Shown: positions 45,001 to 55,179, counted from the stretch's first letter. The stretch is DNA of 64,000 bases from Neospora caninum Liverpool (GCF_000208865.1 NC_018388.1:1860001-1924000); one strand, 5' to 3'. Made by a program: numbers and translations. The notes: generated by a model not told the origin, from the letters alone.

Positions 45001-46519
45001 CGCTGCCAATCGGTACAGGAAGATGCGGAGGCGGCGCTGGAAGCGTTATCTCCGGTTGACCGGCACGATGCGTCGAGTACGGAAGCTTCGACAGTCCGGG
45101 CGGAGCACGTATAGGCTTGGTCTGTGGGGGGGCGGCCTGCTCGACGCCTCCCCGGCCAGCTTCTTGTTGGGGCTGGGTATGGGACGCGCCCACCGGACCG
45201 GCTGCCGACTCGGCTGCTGGTCCGGGTCCAAGCGAAGCAGGAGTACCGTCTGTGTCTCCCTCGCTCCCATCCGATCCGTGCGCTGTTTCCCCGTAGAAAA
45301 GGTCAGAGGGGGGCGCCGGCGGCGGCTCCTGCTCTCCACTGTCGCTGGAGGATCCCCGCGCCCCAGCGGCCCGCTTGAGATCTTCTCGACTGAGGCCTGC
45401 CTGAAAGGCCTGGAGGGCGGTCGACTGTTCTAGCAAAGAGGAACGGGCGCGGTCGACCCATGCGCCAGCATCCCGGCGTGGAAAACCACAGGGCAGAGAC
45501 TCGTCGAAATCCTTTATCATGTCACTTGCCACTTCCAGGATTTTCAAAGCATTGCCCAGTTTCTGTAAAGCCACGCCGACTTGCTCGGAAGTGACGGGCT
45601 GGTCGGCCCCTGCGCTCCCTCGGTCCCCCGATGTCTCCCCGCTCTCCTTGCCAGTGTCCAAGAGACTCTCCACGACGCAGGCAGGATCAAAGTCGCCGGC
45701 GTTTGTGACCTCTCCGTGAGCACCTGGCTGTTCGCCGGAGCCGGCTGCAGAACTGGTATCTCGAGAAGCGAGGCGTCGGTAGCGACTTCCCTGCGCAACT
45801 GCTGGTCCCCCTCCGGTCCCGGATCCGAGAAACGCATTTGTCGAGCTGGTCAGGAACTCCCCTGTGCCCTTCACGGCGGGTGGCGAGCTCCGCGGCGGAA
45901 AACACCTCCGGACGGTCCGAAAAACCACGGCGGCGGACATGAGGAGCGTTGCCAGCACAACCAGAGCGTGGAGATGCAGAGGCCTGCGTCTGCTTACCCG
46001 ACTGCGGTGCCTGTGTTCTCTTCGTCCTAGGCTGTCCTGCAGAGACGATCCCGGTGCGATAACTCTGTATGTCGCCTCGGGATCCTCCCTGCTGTGTACA
46101 CTTTCAGGTGGAGTAGCCGTTCCCTGCTGCCTACGGTCAAGAGCGCTTCGAGAGACAGACGCCTGCATCCATTCAGCGGGGAGTTGAGTTGCCGGTGTTA
46201 TCGCATTCTTGCCGAGGGACAGGCGTGCGTTCGCGTGTCTGGAGAAGCGCTGGCTCTTCTCATCAAAGAGCGGCACGTCGGCGTCGGCAACTCTTCCTTC
46301 GCGACCCAGTGTTCGATTGTCTACGCTTGTGGTGTCACCGGGAAGCCGCAAAAGAGCAGAGGGTGAAGAGCGAAGGTGGGAGGCGGTTCGCCCTTGTTTG
46401 GGCTCTTGCAGCTGGGAGGGCCGTTCGTCGTGGCTGGCGCCCGCAGCTGGCGGCAGGGACGCGACCGGAGGCGTTTCATCGCGAACTTGTTCGCTGCCAT
46501 TCTGTTCTGACGGCTCCAT
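42059..46519 (-). CDS. Candidate exported (dense-granule-like) protein with recessed signal anchor and RRL site
   Basis: Single exon, 1486 aa, ATG at 46519, TAA at 42059-42061. The N-terminal 180 residues are polar and end in a basic patch (RREHRHRSRVSRRRP). One hydrophobic helix follows at 184-200 (HALVVLATLLMSAAVVF). Forty-eight residues later comes RYRRLASRD: Arg248-Arg249-Leu250 matches the core of the TEXEL site cut by the Golgi aspartyl protease ASP5 in Toxoplasma. Residues 260-1090 are Pro/Ser/Gly/Glu-rich with a long acidic run (+ strand about 43570-43640) and several NLS-like basic clusters (KKGKGEGKRK, SKRKKGKK, RKHGKKRKDK). The C-terminal 390 residues are ordered and helical-looking (WNLQDFLDDPSRMRDVV, LLEKAYYAILEVYSQV) and end KKGRRSRK. 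No family is recognised. Secretion, cleavage and nuclear targeting are inferences from these motifs; a type II membrane protein kept in the parasite is the alternative. Confidence 0.78.
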   Translation of the reverse strand: MEPSEQNGSEQVRDETPPVASLPPAAGASHDERPSQLQEPKQGRTASHLRSSPSALLRLPGDTTSVDNRTLGREGRVADADVPLFDEKSQRFSRHANARLSLGKNAITPATQLPAEWMQASVSRSALDRRQQGTATPPESVHSREDPEATYRVIAPGSSLQDSLGRREHRHRSRVSRRRPLHLHALVVLATLLMSAAVVFRTVRRCFPPRSSPPAVKGTGEFLTSSTNAFLGSGTGGGPAVAQGSRYRRLASRDTSSAAGSGEQPGAHGEVTNAGDFDPACVVESLLDTGKESGETSGDRGSAGADQPVTSEQVGVALQKLGNALKILEVASDMIKDFDESLPCGFPRRDAGAWVDRARSSLLEQSTALQAFQAGLSREDLKRAAGARGSSSDSGEQEPPPAPPSDLFYGETAHGSDGSEGDTDGTPASLGPGPAAESAAGPVGASHTQPQQEAGRGGVEQAAPPQTKPIRAPPGLSKLPYSTHRAGQPEITLPAPPPHLPVPIGSEVFSQGLSGWAMVDPSTPPSPISPPHPGFRMPSGASIPQALQLPSGFPVPQGTPPGVSYLSESFSSHSSGDRAFPPSGQSDPLQASGAPMATHSAASGSSLSVEPTPRPEGTTWFDLLFRSQAGWLSAVGSSHAASSDGDASHGTGSRSRQQDDSRSVREPSTTAIETLFFGKASGSSGHRPSRSYADAAKTVVAEDGTVGPSFPKPRGTKGEAHPLSPPGLQTGESKAGGTGERRSPKGGASRPERKPLSSGQEGARGEPSRGDTEGREPAPQKEEDAERKGFFDTKSRAGAGVQSAGEPGTDGTPAASFVSRDAGDSAASKGSVSSKKGKGEGKRKQQPKQVGAPTGRRSSGGLSATVDVAVGERTAKAAERSAGLAGQPEETQKDRETKESSKRKKGKKAASPPSDQGGSGSGGDGSAHAGGPSAGGGDPPEKRGDGKDGPGEGGAGRGDGEEEEEEEKREEEEEEEEEEEEEETEKEGGAEKKDDGSDSGGGGSPRIGDPAEEADEAEEADEAPSTDQQGGGQAREGQSPAPSAEDAVGSPGEDASSAGPRRDLGARPKEGVSRSRKHGKKRKDKGRERPETATVRWNLQDFLDDPSRMRDVVRQKSELQMASVNIESAADVLPLWQHRCEAAKNFLCKRDIFGVVESALPDLESDLDAELDALVEIYDVLRSASLLARSHGIVSSSMLTSARVVEDGPELPVPHWGREPIDPRAPTEIRLLQQVCQLSDEILTREELLEKAYYAILEVYSQVKYMFDCGRKMPAARKKVVELIEVPAPPEALLYFKKELLGETPDEGESTSTDGAKAVTSEGEGESHQDELTRLQMRTEVLAYHDVMRSTAVEIRSQVHTYFNVFTRVRTTVSVQNRDADVAQQMIASAGAFVMACSQMLQLIKHDCGFGEHQPSDPDFAATYDVLQGAVEQVAALAKRLREHYGRTLATLLVLDALEQDKKDAEAQVAAAKEKAASKKGRRSRK

Positions 46520-47184
46520 GACCCCTTTCTCCCTAACTACGGTGGCGCGGGTTACTGCAGTTGTGTCCGTAAGAGAATTCCAATGGGGCGCGACTGCGCC
46601 GCCGAGAGCCGTGCCTCCTTAACGAAGCTTCAATCCGACAAGACACCTGTGCTCCACTACCTGCCCGTGGGAGTAGCGTCTAGCATAGTCACAGCGAATT
46701 CGAAAGCCGCCTTCGGCTCTGTTCTGCAAAAAAAGGGTGCCGCCGTGTCCACCGAGCAGAGCCGGAGAGCCCGGAGACGACTAGGCATTAGAAATGTATC
46801 CGGAAAACGAAGCGATAGTTCTCTAGTACCCAGCGTGATGCGCACCTCCTAACATGAGCGGAGCCGACAGCAAGCACTTCTTTCAAAAAGCACCGGGGGT
46901 TCAAAGGGAAAGCCTCACACAAGGAAACGGGGCACACGTGCAACGGACCGCAGTGGCAGTTTTCTTCGGCACCGTTGCACGACCGCAGCGACCGCTGGTT
47001 CAAAAGAACTCGTGGAGACAGAGTTAACACATGGGCAGCTCTCCGGTCCTGTAACTGAACAAATGGAAGCGAGGCTTTTCACATAGGCAAAGAGTCGTGT
47101 TTTATCCTGTTCCGGTATCGTGAGTGCTGAGCGTGCCGGCGTGGAACGCGCCCCGTCACGTTTCTAGTGCGTAGGTCGCGTTAT

Positions 47185-47199
47185 CCCCCCCCCCCCCCC
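47185..47199. repeat. Poly-C run (15)
   Basis: Fifteen consecutive C followed by GCGGGGC, about 670 nt upstream of the minus-strand gene start. Confidence 0.9.
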
Positions 47200-49740
47200 G
47201 CGGGGCTGCTGCTGTGGCTGATGCCCAGAGGAAGGGCCCCCGCGTCGAGAAAAAAGTGAAGACAGCGGCGACTCTCTTCCCCTTTGTGAATCCATGAGTG
47301 AGGCAAAGTTTTCACCGTAGACGGGAATTAGCACGGCATAAGGGTGCGTTAGAAGGGATAACAGCTGCTTGGCAAGTGACGCCAAAGTGTGCTTGTCCCT
47401 TGGCCCGCCGTGGCGTCAACGGAGCGGCGGGTTCCGCCAGTCCCGGCAGCTGAGAGCTGCGTCGACAAAAACTGGTGGAACAACGGTACGCGCTCCCCTT
47501 GTACGTCCTGGACAGAGAAGCTCCAGTTCCGCAAAAGGAAAAGCCACTTCGCAGCAGCAGCAGCCTGTTAGAACTAAAGAGGGCGTGGTGAGTGCCTGGC
47601 ACTTCTCTGTCTGCGTCCAGGTCGGGCGTGCTTTGGGACTGGCTGATGACCGCAGACGCAAAAACTCTTTGTTCGTATAGCATGCTGCCCTCGTGGTACG
47701 AGAAATAACGAAGCCTTAAGAAATGGTAAGAAAACACAGGCTGATGGAGCTAGCGGAAATCGCGAGAAAGCTTTCAAGTTCCCTTTCTTTCTCCGACGCG
47801 CCGACGGTGAACCTGGAACCCCGCCAAGGAGCTCCCAGTAGCTTCAGCCTGTTGTCACCGCAGTGAGAGGGGAGGATTCTCCTTGTCCTCCCTGAAAAAC
47901 CCTCTAGGAGAGTAGAGAGCTTTTCAGAGCATTCCTTCTCGTTGCGCAAAAAACGATGGGCTGAGAGAGCGTCCTCTCAGGCCTTTCCCTTCACCAACGA
48001 ACCAGACACATGCCCGTTACGTCATTGCGACTCACAGCCGAGGTCGCGATCGCTACCCGTGCGTGGTTCATTGTTGGCTAAATGCTCCCTTTGAGGCCCG
48101 TAGGTGGTGTCATCCAATGTTGCATACCCTCTTTCCTACGCCTTGCTCCGCACGGGCAGGCATTCCCTGACCGAACATGCACATACAGCCGCGTCTGTCG
48201 GCATGCAGGCATTCGCATCGATGGCCATTTTCGAGGCAGGCGGATGAGGACGAACTGCCATCCGTCTTCTGTGGTGCCGCGTTCCCCTTCAGTTCTCGAT
48301 GCGCCCTTCATGAGCTGCCGGCTTGCAAGTGGCTGACCTGTGCACGTGAACACGCACGATACGTCAGGACATGTTACTGCACCGGGCAGGGATTATATAC
48401 TATACCTCTACAGTGGGATTAGCAGTATCTAGTGTGCGAAGTCGCTTCTTTTTCATTCATGCCCCGCCACACAGTCTGGATCCGCGGTGTTCGCAGCACC
48501 AGCAGCTGACACGACTTGTTCTCCAAAAAAGCGTGACAGTGGTGGTCCTAGGAAACTGACGACAAAAAGCAACCAGAAGCATACGCGACGGACGTTTGCT
48601 GTGCGTGGGCAAAAGCGGATATGTGCTAGCCTTGCCTCCTGTGGCTGGCTCTTTTCCGCATTCGTCAGCGTTCCATTCCGTCGGAGTGCCACGGTCGCGT
48701 GCATTGCCGATGGGGCGTGCATCCTAATGGATACGGCGCTTTTTATACTTTTGGGGCCAAGCAGAGAATGTGGACATGCCACCCAGTGTCTCGTCGCGCA
48801 GCCGTTCTGTGCCGTTGTGTTGCAGCGCGCCAGTTAGCGCGGGCCTGCTGCTTCGCACGCATTCTTTCGTTATCGCAGTTTGAGGAGTTTCATAGCTCCT
48901 TAGATGACGTGTGGCACATGTTCTTCGTGCGTATCAGGAGAGCCCCGTCTGACAACAACGCCGTACACACTTGCAGGTAGCGTTCGCGGGGAAATTAGAG
49001 TGATCGATGGCTCTGAGCGTTGGTCTCCGAAAACAGAAACAAGGGGCTGCCGCTGCTCCACTGCCCGTATCACTTCGTCACAAATGTGGGCGTCTCATTT
49101 CGGCCACTAAGATAAAATTAGTCTCATCGTAGTGCCTCATCTACAGGCATGTAAGCATCCCAGTGTCTTACCCCCGAAGAAGGCGCGGCCCTCTGTGACC
49201 GATGCCGACGTCGAGGTGAAGAAGCCTTTTAGCCAACAAGTCGATCCCAGAAGAACCCTATTCTAATTGCTGAAAAGAAAGCACTTTCGACTTGACAGCT
49301 CCACATCACGAGACCCCGAACTCTTCTTGACGAACGCACGGAACGGCACAGGGTCCGCTACCCAACGTTCCCCACACATGCGTGACTCCGGTAAGGGCGG
49401 AGCTCAGGAACCAATACATCATCGCATACAAAGAGGGTGAAGGTAGTGAGGACACAGAGCTCTTCAAAAAGAAAGAAATACACGCAGGAACGAAGGAAAA
49501 GCGTGTCAATTCAACTGAATTTATGGTGGCCCACGTCAACTCTATTACGGACCATCTTAGTTAAGACGACATGCAGTTGAGTCGGGAACAGCAGCTTATT
49601 CATAATGTGTAAGTGCAGCCTGTGTACTTTGAAATTTCAAATGGTCCTTCATCCATTCCGACGTAACAGGCGACAGCAGAACCTCAGTCAACGACATACT
49701 AGAGAGGGCGTCGGTTCGTACAGGTCCGGGCACGTCGTGT

Positions 49741-49820
49741 GCGTGCGTGTGCGTGCGTGTGCGTGCGTGTGCGTGCGTGTGCGAGCGTGTGCGTGCGTGT
49801 GTTTGTTTGTTTGTTTGTTT
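49741..49820. repeat. (GCGTGCGTGT)6 plus (GTTT)5 microsatellite
   Basis: Six decamers, the fifth varying as GCGAGCGTGT, followed directly by five GTTT units. Most of the array alternates purine and pyrimidine. Confidence 0.95.
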
Positions 49821-50826
49821 CTTTGAAACACCACCGCGCAAATATCGTTGGATCGGGGTTCAATAACACGAAGGACGAAGAAAAGATGTGGGAGTAAGGT
49901 GCCTCGAGCGTGCCCCAACAAAACAACACTTAGAGGAAACCAGCTGCTTGAACGAGCCCCGCGTAGAGGTGTTTCCTCCAGTCTTCTGGCAGGTTGTCAG
50001 GATGCGCTAGCTTGTGCATGCGCGGACGCGCGTATCACCGATGCACATGTCTTCTTGTTTCTTCTTCTGGAATAATCCTCCTGGCTCTTGGTGGAATATA
50101 AATCTGAATCACTACACTATGCAGTGTCCCCTCTGCGCAAATGCGGTCACAAGAAAGTCGAGTTCACGCTCTGGTGACCGCCCGCTTCCCTAGCTCGATA
50201 CTAGCCGACAGCAGGAAGCGCCTTGGCTGCATGTTCGTTGTCCTGTAACACGCGTCAGGAGTTCTTTTCCTTTTGGTCCACATCTCGAAAAATGAATCAG
50301 CAGGCATCAATTATTTGCCGTTGACGCGACCTGGAAACCCTTACCACGGTTTTCCTTGTCCATCGTGACTGATTCGTGGATTGTCAGCGGTACTGTGTGC
50401 AGGCAACGTGTGCTGGGGAACCTTCCAGCTGGTAGCAATAAATACACTTTTTTCGCTGCTCTGTTCCCCCTTGTGTGGCTCCTCTTGTCATCCTGCTGGT
50501 CTCCTTGTGGGGGCAAGGGTTCGCCAGAACTGTTCAGAAATTGATTCTTCGACTCACAGCGCGCTCCCCGAGGCCACCGGCTTCAACTTTTGTCACAATG
50601 TCTGTTTCTCTTAGCTCCAAACTATCTAATGAATCTCTCTAATGTGCCACATCGCCTTAATTGGAGCGATCACAGAGATGCATCCCGGCTACAGGGCGAG
50701 CAACGGGGTGTACCTGGACGTCGCGCCACGGCAAGGGCTCTCTTGTCCATGGCCAGTGGTACGAGTCGCAGTTCGCTCCGGTGAAAGCCCCTCAAGTGCA
50801 GCAAGAAAATCCCTCTGCGAGCGCAG

Positions 50827-53700
50827 ATGCCGAGCTGCACAGCAGGCGCCTCTGGTTCAAGGGAGGAAGCCTCCGACTTGGTGTACCGCTGTGACGTAAC
50901 GGAGGCGGTTTCAGACGCACAGACGCCGCGGGTTTCGACCTTGGCCGGCGTTCCTCCGGAGGCAGCAGTCGTAAACGCTTCTTGCGCGGAAATCGTGTGG
51001 AACGGACTCTCTCAGGTGGCCCGTGATTTTCCGCCGTCGCTGCCGGACTCTCCTGAATTCTCTCTCTCTTCGCTTGTCTCAGGGTGGTCTCCTGTACATA
51101 CAGAGTCGTCCACAGCACTCTTGAGCGCCGGCTGTCCTCCGGAGACCTTGTCTCAGGCGGTTCGAGAGACGATTGAGCACCTTACCGTTTGCGCACCCTC
51201 TCAATGCGTCTCTTCCTCCTCTCCCCATGTGTATGCCCGTTGCCAGTCTTTTTCGAAATCCGGAACACACGCCTCACAGCACTCGACACCGGGCTCTGGC
51301 GAGGGCAAATCTGCATGCAATTCGCCTTTTCCAGGAGCACCGCCTGCTCACCATGTCGTCGCGACTCCTTGCCGAGGGCGCCGTCGGGATGACGCAGAAC
51401 GACTGCGTGCAGAGAGCAATCCCGACGATGTACACAAGACAGGTTTCGAGTGTTTCCGCGGGGGTGATGTCGAGAATCCTCTTTCTTGTGGAAGCAGAGC
51501 GTCTCCGTATTCCTTCTCCTCAACGAGTTTGTCGGGTCTTAGGCATCTTGGCCGCCTGGACGAGTTACGTAGACAGGCCGAAGCAGCAACTTTCTCTCAG
51601 ATTAAACGCATTGCGTCGCGGCTGGAGTGTGTGGAGCATGTGACCTGGCTGAAAGGGAGGAGTCAGAGGGGTGCGGACGCGCAGAGTCTTGAATCGGGAG
51701 ACGAGGGAGGTGAGACAAATCAGGCACCTTTCGAGTCCTCTCAACACTCGTCTACTCGGTTCGCAGACGAAACTTCCGGTGTCCGGTTGGCTTTCCTCAG
51801 TGGCTGTTCTTCCGGAGACGCAAGTGCCGACGAGGCGACTCCTTTACAATCGCTGCGAGAGGCAGAGAGAGGAGTTCGAGAAGATCTGCCCGAGGGACGC
51901 CGCGGGCGGCAGAAGAAGGCAGAAGATTTCGCTTCCCTGTCCGCCTCCGGAGGGGGTAGGTTGGCGAATTTTCCCAGCCAGCCCAACAGATCTAATGGTC
52001 ATGAGCGAGGCCTTAGGAATCCAGGTGCTTCGGTTAGCGAACATGAGACAGCCAAGGAGGGTGGGAGGGGTAGTGACCGTTTTTGTGGGGCAAGCGAAGA
52101 ACAAAGAAGGCCGACGCTACATTCTGGCGTTCCCCTGCGTGCAGAGAAGTGCGCCTCTGTGAAGACTCATCCGGGTCCTCGGCAGACTTCATCTAGCCAC
52201 CCGCAGGTAACCGTTCCAGAAAGACTTGAAGCGCGCCGCACGCCTGCATCTTCCCATAGAACTTCAAAAGGAGGTTTCTCGTGTTCCTGCGGACCAGAAT
52301 CCGATGTCCAGGCCAGGTTCGCGTGTGCGGCACAACTCTTGATGCGGCGAGGCATCGCACCCGCGGTTCTTCAGAGTGAGACAGAAGCCTCGTGGGCGCC
52401 TTCTCTTTTGTCAGAGAGAGCTCTGGAGCTCGCAGAGTTGATGCCCCAAGTTCGCAGCGAGGCCACGCCTCTCTGGGCCCTGTGGTGGTATTGCGGCCGC
52501 CACGCGGCAGCGGCAGTGCGGTCTGGGCCCGGAGGGCGTGGAGTTCCAGCTGACGAGGCGTCCTCCGACTCCTGCTGCGGTGAAACACGTACATACACGA
52601 CAATGAACAGGAAAAGCCGGACACTCTCTATTGGCCAGGCACTTACCGAGCTGCCACAGCCACGGGTGTCAGAACCGGCCGCACATGGACAGGACGAAAA
52701 GATTCACAGGACGAAGAGCGGAGAGACGAGAGCGCCGTGTGGCAGGGAAGATGGTTATGCAGGTCGTGGCTGGGCACAGGGAGATATCGACCCTCCGCTG
52801 GACACTTCCTGCGACAACCGCTGGTCGACGTTGGAGGACGAGATGGACGACGATGGACCAGACAGGGGCACAACAGACAAAGAAGGGACGCGGGAGCCAC
52901 ACAGGAGCACGCGCTGCGGGCCTGACAGGGCAGACGGGCAGACGCCGAGGTTGAAAGACGGCGACATCCACTCAAAATCAGAGACAAGCGATTGTGGGGC
53001 GCATCGTTCACGGGAAAAGGTTCACGGCCACACAGAGGAAGCAAGAGGACCCGAGCTGCTGCCAGTCGAACAGACGTCTGAAGACCAGTTACACGTGCCT
53101 TCCTTGCGTTGCGTCAGCGAAAGTTGCTCAGGAACGGGGACTGTTGGAAGCCGAATGGCATCCGAGAGCAACGCCGAAGGTACGCTTTCTACAGTTGCAG
53201 TGCACTCAGCTGTCGGAGCGTCGAGAGATCTTCTCCCGACAGAAGGCCGTTGCTCGTTATCGACAGATTCCGTCGTCGGCGTCTCACCTCGCAGAGGCGA
53301 AGGAACGCACTTACTGGACCATCTTTCTACCCCAAGCAGGCCTGTGTTCATCGATCTGTGCACGCCTCAAAGTTCGCCTCGACCGCATGCGCGATTCCTT
53401 CGCGGAAGCACTCCTGTTTCCCGTGTCAGCACTCCTGTCCAGCGCCAGGTTGGCTCGCGCGACGCACTACCTCCTGGAGAGCTGGAGCCAGCAGGGGGCC
53501 CTACGGCACGCTGCGAATTCATCGCTGCTTCGCCTTCTTCGGAGCCTTCACGCGCCCAACCAAGAAGGAAGAGAGCCCAAGCGCGCTTCACGCCATGCTA
53601 TCCACCTCTGGATTTGGTGACAGTGCCACATCCAGAGCCGGGATCGGCTCCTCGAAAGCGGCAGTCGTGCAGAGCAGGTGGACCAGTAGCGAAAGCGTAA
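50827..53700 (+). CDS. Hypothetical Ser/Arg-rich protein with SIM-like motif (possibly nuclear)
   Basis: An open frame of 957 codons starting at ATG 50827 and ending in TAA. The region is polar, with a few ordered-looking parts: LRHLGRLDELRRQAEAATFS near residue 250 and a Trp/Ala/Leu-rich helix-like part at about 500-560. Near the end, residues 839-847 read PVFIDLCTP, which resembles a SUMO-interaction motif (hydrophobic-x-hydrophobic-Asp-Leu). Basic clusters (PRRKRAQAR, PRKRQS) follow and could be nuclear signals. No enzyme family is recognised. A second plus frame is also largely open across 51173-52162 and 52994-53620 and encodes more hydrophobic peptide, so the true exon structure is uncertain. 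An upstream exon is possible because acceptor-like TGCAG occurs about 30 nt before the ATG. Confidence 0.5.
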   Translation: MPSCTAGASGSREEASDLVYRCDVTEAVSDAQTPRVSTLAGVPPEAAVVNASCAEIVWNGLSQVARDFPPSLPDSPEFSLSSLVSGWSPVHTESSTALLSAGCPPETLSQAVRETIEHLTVCAPSQCVSSSSPHVYARCQSFSKSGTHASQHSTPGSGEGKSACNSPFPGAPPAHHVVATPCRGRRRDDAERLRAESNPDDVHKTGFECFRGGDVENPLSCGSRASPYSFSSTSLSGLRHLGRLDELRRQAEAATFSQIKRIASRLECVEHVTWLKGRSQRGADAQSLESGDEGGETNQAPFESSQHSSTRFADETSGVRLAFLSGCSSGDASADEATPLQSLREAERGVREDLPEGRRGRQKKAEDFASLSASGGGRLANFPSQPNRSNGHERGLRNPGASVSEHETAKEGGRGSDRFCGASEEQRRPTLHSGVPLRAEKCASVKTHPGPRQTSSSHPQVTVPERLEARRTPASSHRTSKGGFSCSCGPESDVQARFACAAQLLMRRGIAPAVLQSETEASWAPSLLSERALELAELMPQVRSEATPLWALWWYCGRHAAAAVRSGPGGRGVPADEASSDSCCGETRTYTTMNRKSRTLSIGQALTELPQPRVSEPAAHGQDEKIHRTKSGETRAPCGREDGYAGRGWAQGDIDPPLDTSCDNRWSTLEDEMDDDGPDRGTTDKEGTREPHRSTRCGPDRADGQTPRLKDGDIHSKSETSDCGAHRSREKVHGHTEEARGPELLPVEQTSEDQLHVPSLRCVSESCSGTGTVGSRMASESNAEGTLSTVAVHSAVGASRDLLPTEGRCSLSTDSVVGVSPRRGEGTHLLDHLSTPSRPVFIDLCTPQSSPRPHARFLRGSTPVSRVSTPVQRQVGSRDALPPGELEPAGGPTARCEFIAASPSSEPSRAQPRRKRAQARFTPCYPPLDLVTVPHPEPGSAPRKRQSCRAGGPVAKA

Positions 53701-53973
53701 TCATTTCCTGTGAAGGAAACCGAAGGACAGTCAACGACGAGAGCTTGCAGTCGGTTGGTGCGAAACTAGGGCCCGGAAGCGACAGAAAAGAGGCTCCAGA
53801 GCCCATCTGCGCTTGAGCAGCGACGAGAGACAAGCGAACACGAGTGAAAAGCGGCATGATGGGAGTGAAGAGGAACGGTACGAGGAACCACCTCGCGGGT
53901 GACCACTTCTTTCGAACAGCGTGTCCCGTTATACTATATAGATCACATGGCTTCTGGTACTTTGAGATCGTAC

Positions 53974-54026
53974 TAACGGCGAGAAGGGAAGTGTGTTTCA
54001 AAGAAAAGGGATGTTTAGCGGGGAAG
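53974..54026 (+). repeat. Dispersed repeat, copy 1
   Basis: About 53 nt containing GGCGAGAAGGGAAGTGTGTT, about 85% identical by eye to the sequence at 57625-57680. Both translate in one frame to ARREVCFKxKG, so this may be a remnant of a duplicated coding sequence. Confidence 0.75.
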
Positions 54027-54978
54027 TGAGAAAAGGCAACCTGGTCAAGGGCGACGTGCTGTCAAGCACGTGCCAGAGTTGCCGCTTCCACCGGAGCCCC
54101 AGGGGCAACGACTGGAGAGGCGGCTGCTTCCGTCAGCGGGGAAGAACGTATCAGAAGCACGACGGACGGCTTCTGTCTTTAGACTGGCAGATTCGCTCAG
54201 TTTCGCGGTGGCCCATGCTGACAATCCGGAATAACCAGATTTTCAAAGTAAAAAAAACGAACGTGCCGTGCTGCCCAGTGAAGCTACAGAGGAACATGCA
54301 GATCGCATCTTGATGGCGGAAGCGGCTGAAGCAGGCTTTTTTAGTGCTCACATCCCACGCGCGTTGCCACTTCCCGCCTCTGCAACACAAGTCACTGCCC
54401 ACCTCCAGTTCTGCTAATTACACATCAACGACTGTAACTGGTAGAATGGGAGCACACTGCTTGCAAAAGTTCTTCACCCCGCTCACTTAGTACATATCAC
54501 GGTGAGCTATCAGCTGTATCTGGATCTGCTTATCTGCTTCAGTAAACAAGCAATTAGCTCCACAACCGTGAGGTCGTGTAGAGAGGGACGATCACGGGGA
54601 GGGAGGCTTTTTTCAGTTTTTTGTTGGTCCGAGAAAGAGAATAATGCTTTTTTGTAGTCTTACGGTCCTGAGTCAACAACGCTGGCCAGCAGCAGGAAGA
54701 AGCCTTCGTGTGGCAGTCAGTGAGGGAGTCGGGTTTCTCGGGCGGTGCAGTTCCGCAGATCGAGTGCTGGTTACAGTGTGCCTGAAGAGGGGAACAACTA
54801 CATGTGTGCATGGTTTCGGAGCTCAGGAGGTGGACTGGAGGATACGCTAGCAAGGATCCTGAATTCCTGTCGTCAGGTGTGCTCGTCAGTGGTCGCTGGG
54901 CCAGCTGCTGGACCATGTCTGCAGGACCATCTGCAGGAGGCCTCGCAGATGGATTAAGTTCACTTGATCTAGGATGCC

Positions 54979-55179
54979 TCAATCTGCTGTTGTTTGTGGT
55001 TCAGATAGTGGAATGCGTTCCAAAGGTTTGAAGAGTGCTGGCGGAGGCGGAAGCCCTTTCTCCGCGTGACCTTCGCAGAGAGCAGTGCCACAATGACGTA
55101 GCAAGGTTGGCAGGGCGACGGTGCACGACGCAACAAGAAAGCACAGAGCGCGAAGACCCAACTTGCAGCTGAAATGCAT
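54979..55179 (-). CDS. Possible small secreted protein or first exon with signal peptide
   Basis: ATG at 55179 opens a 66-codon frame beginning MHFSCKLGLRALCFLVASC, a short basic start and hydrophobic core typical of a cleaved signal peptide, then a Pro-rich tail and TGA. A second minus-strand frame (54554-54982) continues directly downstream with polar, Lys-rich sequence, but I found no convincing splice joining the two. It may be a genuine tiny secreted protein, a first exon, a broken gene or chance. Confidence 0.25.
   Translation of the reverse strand: MHFSCKLGLRALCFLVASCTVALPTLLRHCGTALCEGHAEKGLPPPPALFKPLERIPLSEPQTTAD

Larger units (their letters stand above)
46520..50826. other. Divergent intergenic region with microsatellites
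   Basis: About 4.3 kb between two divergent genes. It holds a poly-C run at 47185-47199, a GCGTGCGTGT array with a GTTT tail at 49741-49820 and no convincing gene. Frames such as 47312-47737 (minus) and 50642-50899 (plus) have no recognisable content; the latter might be a leader exon of the downstream gene. Confidence 0.45.
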
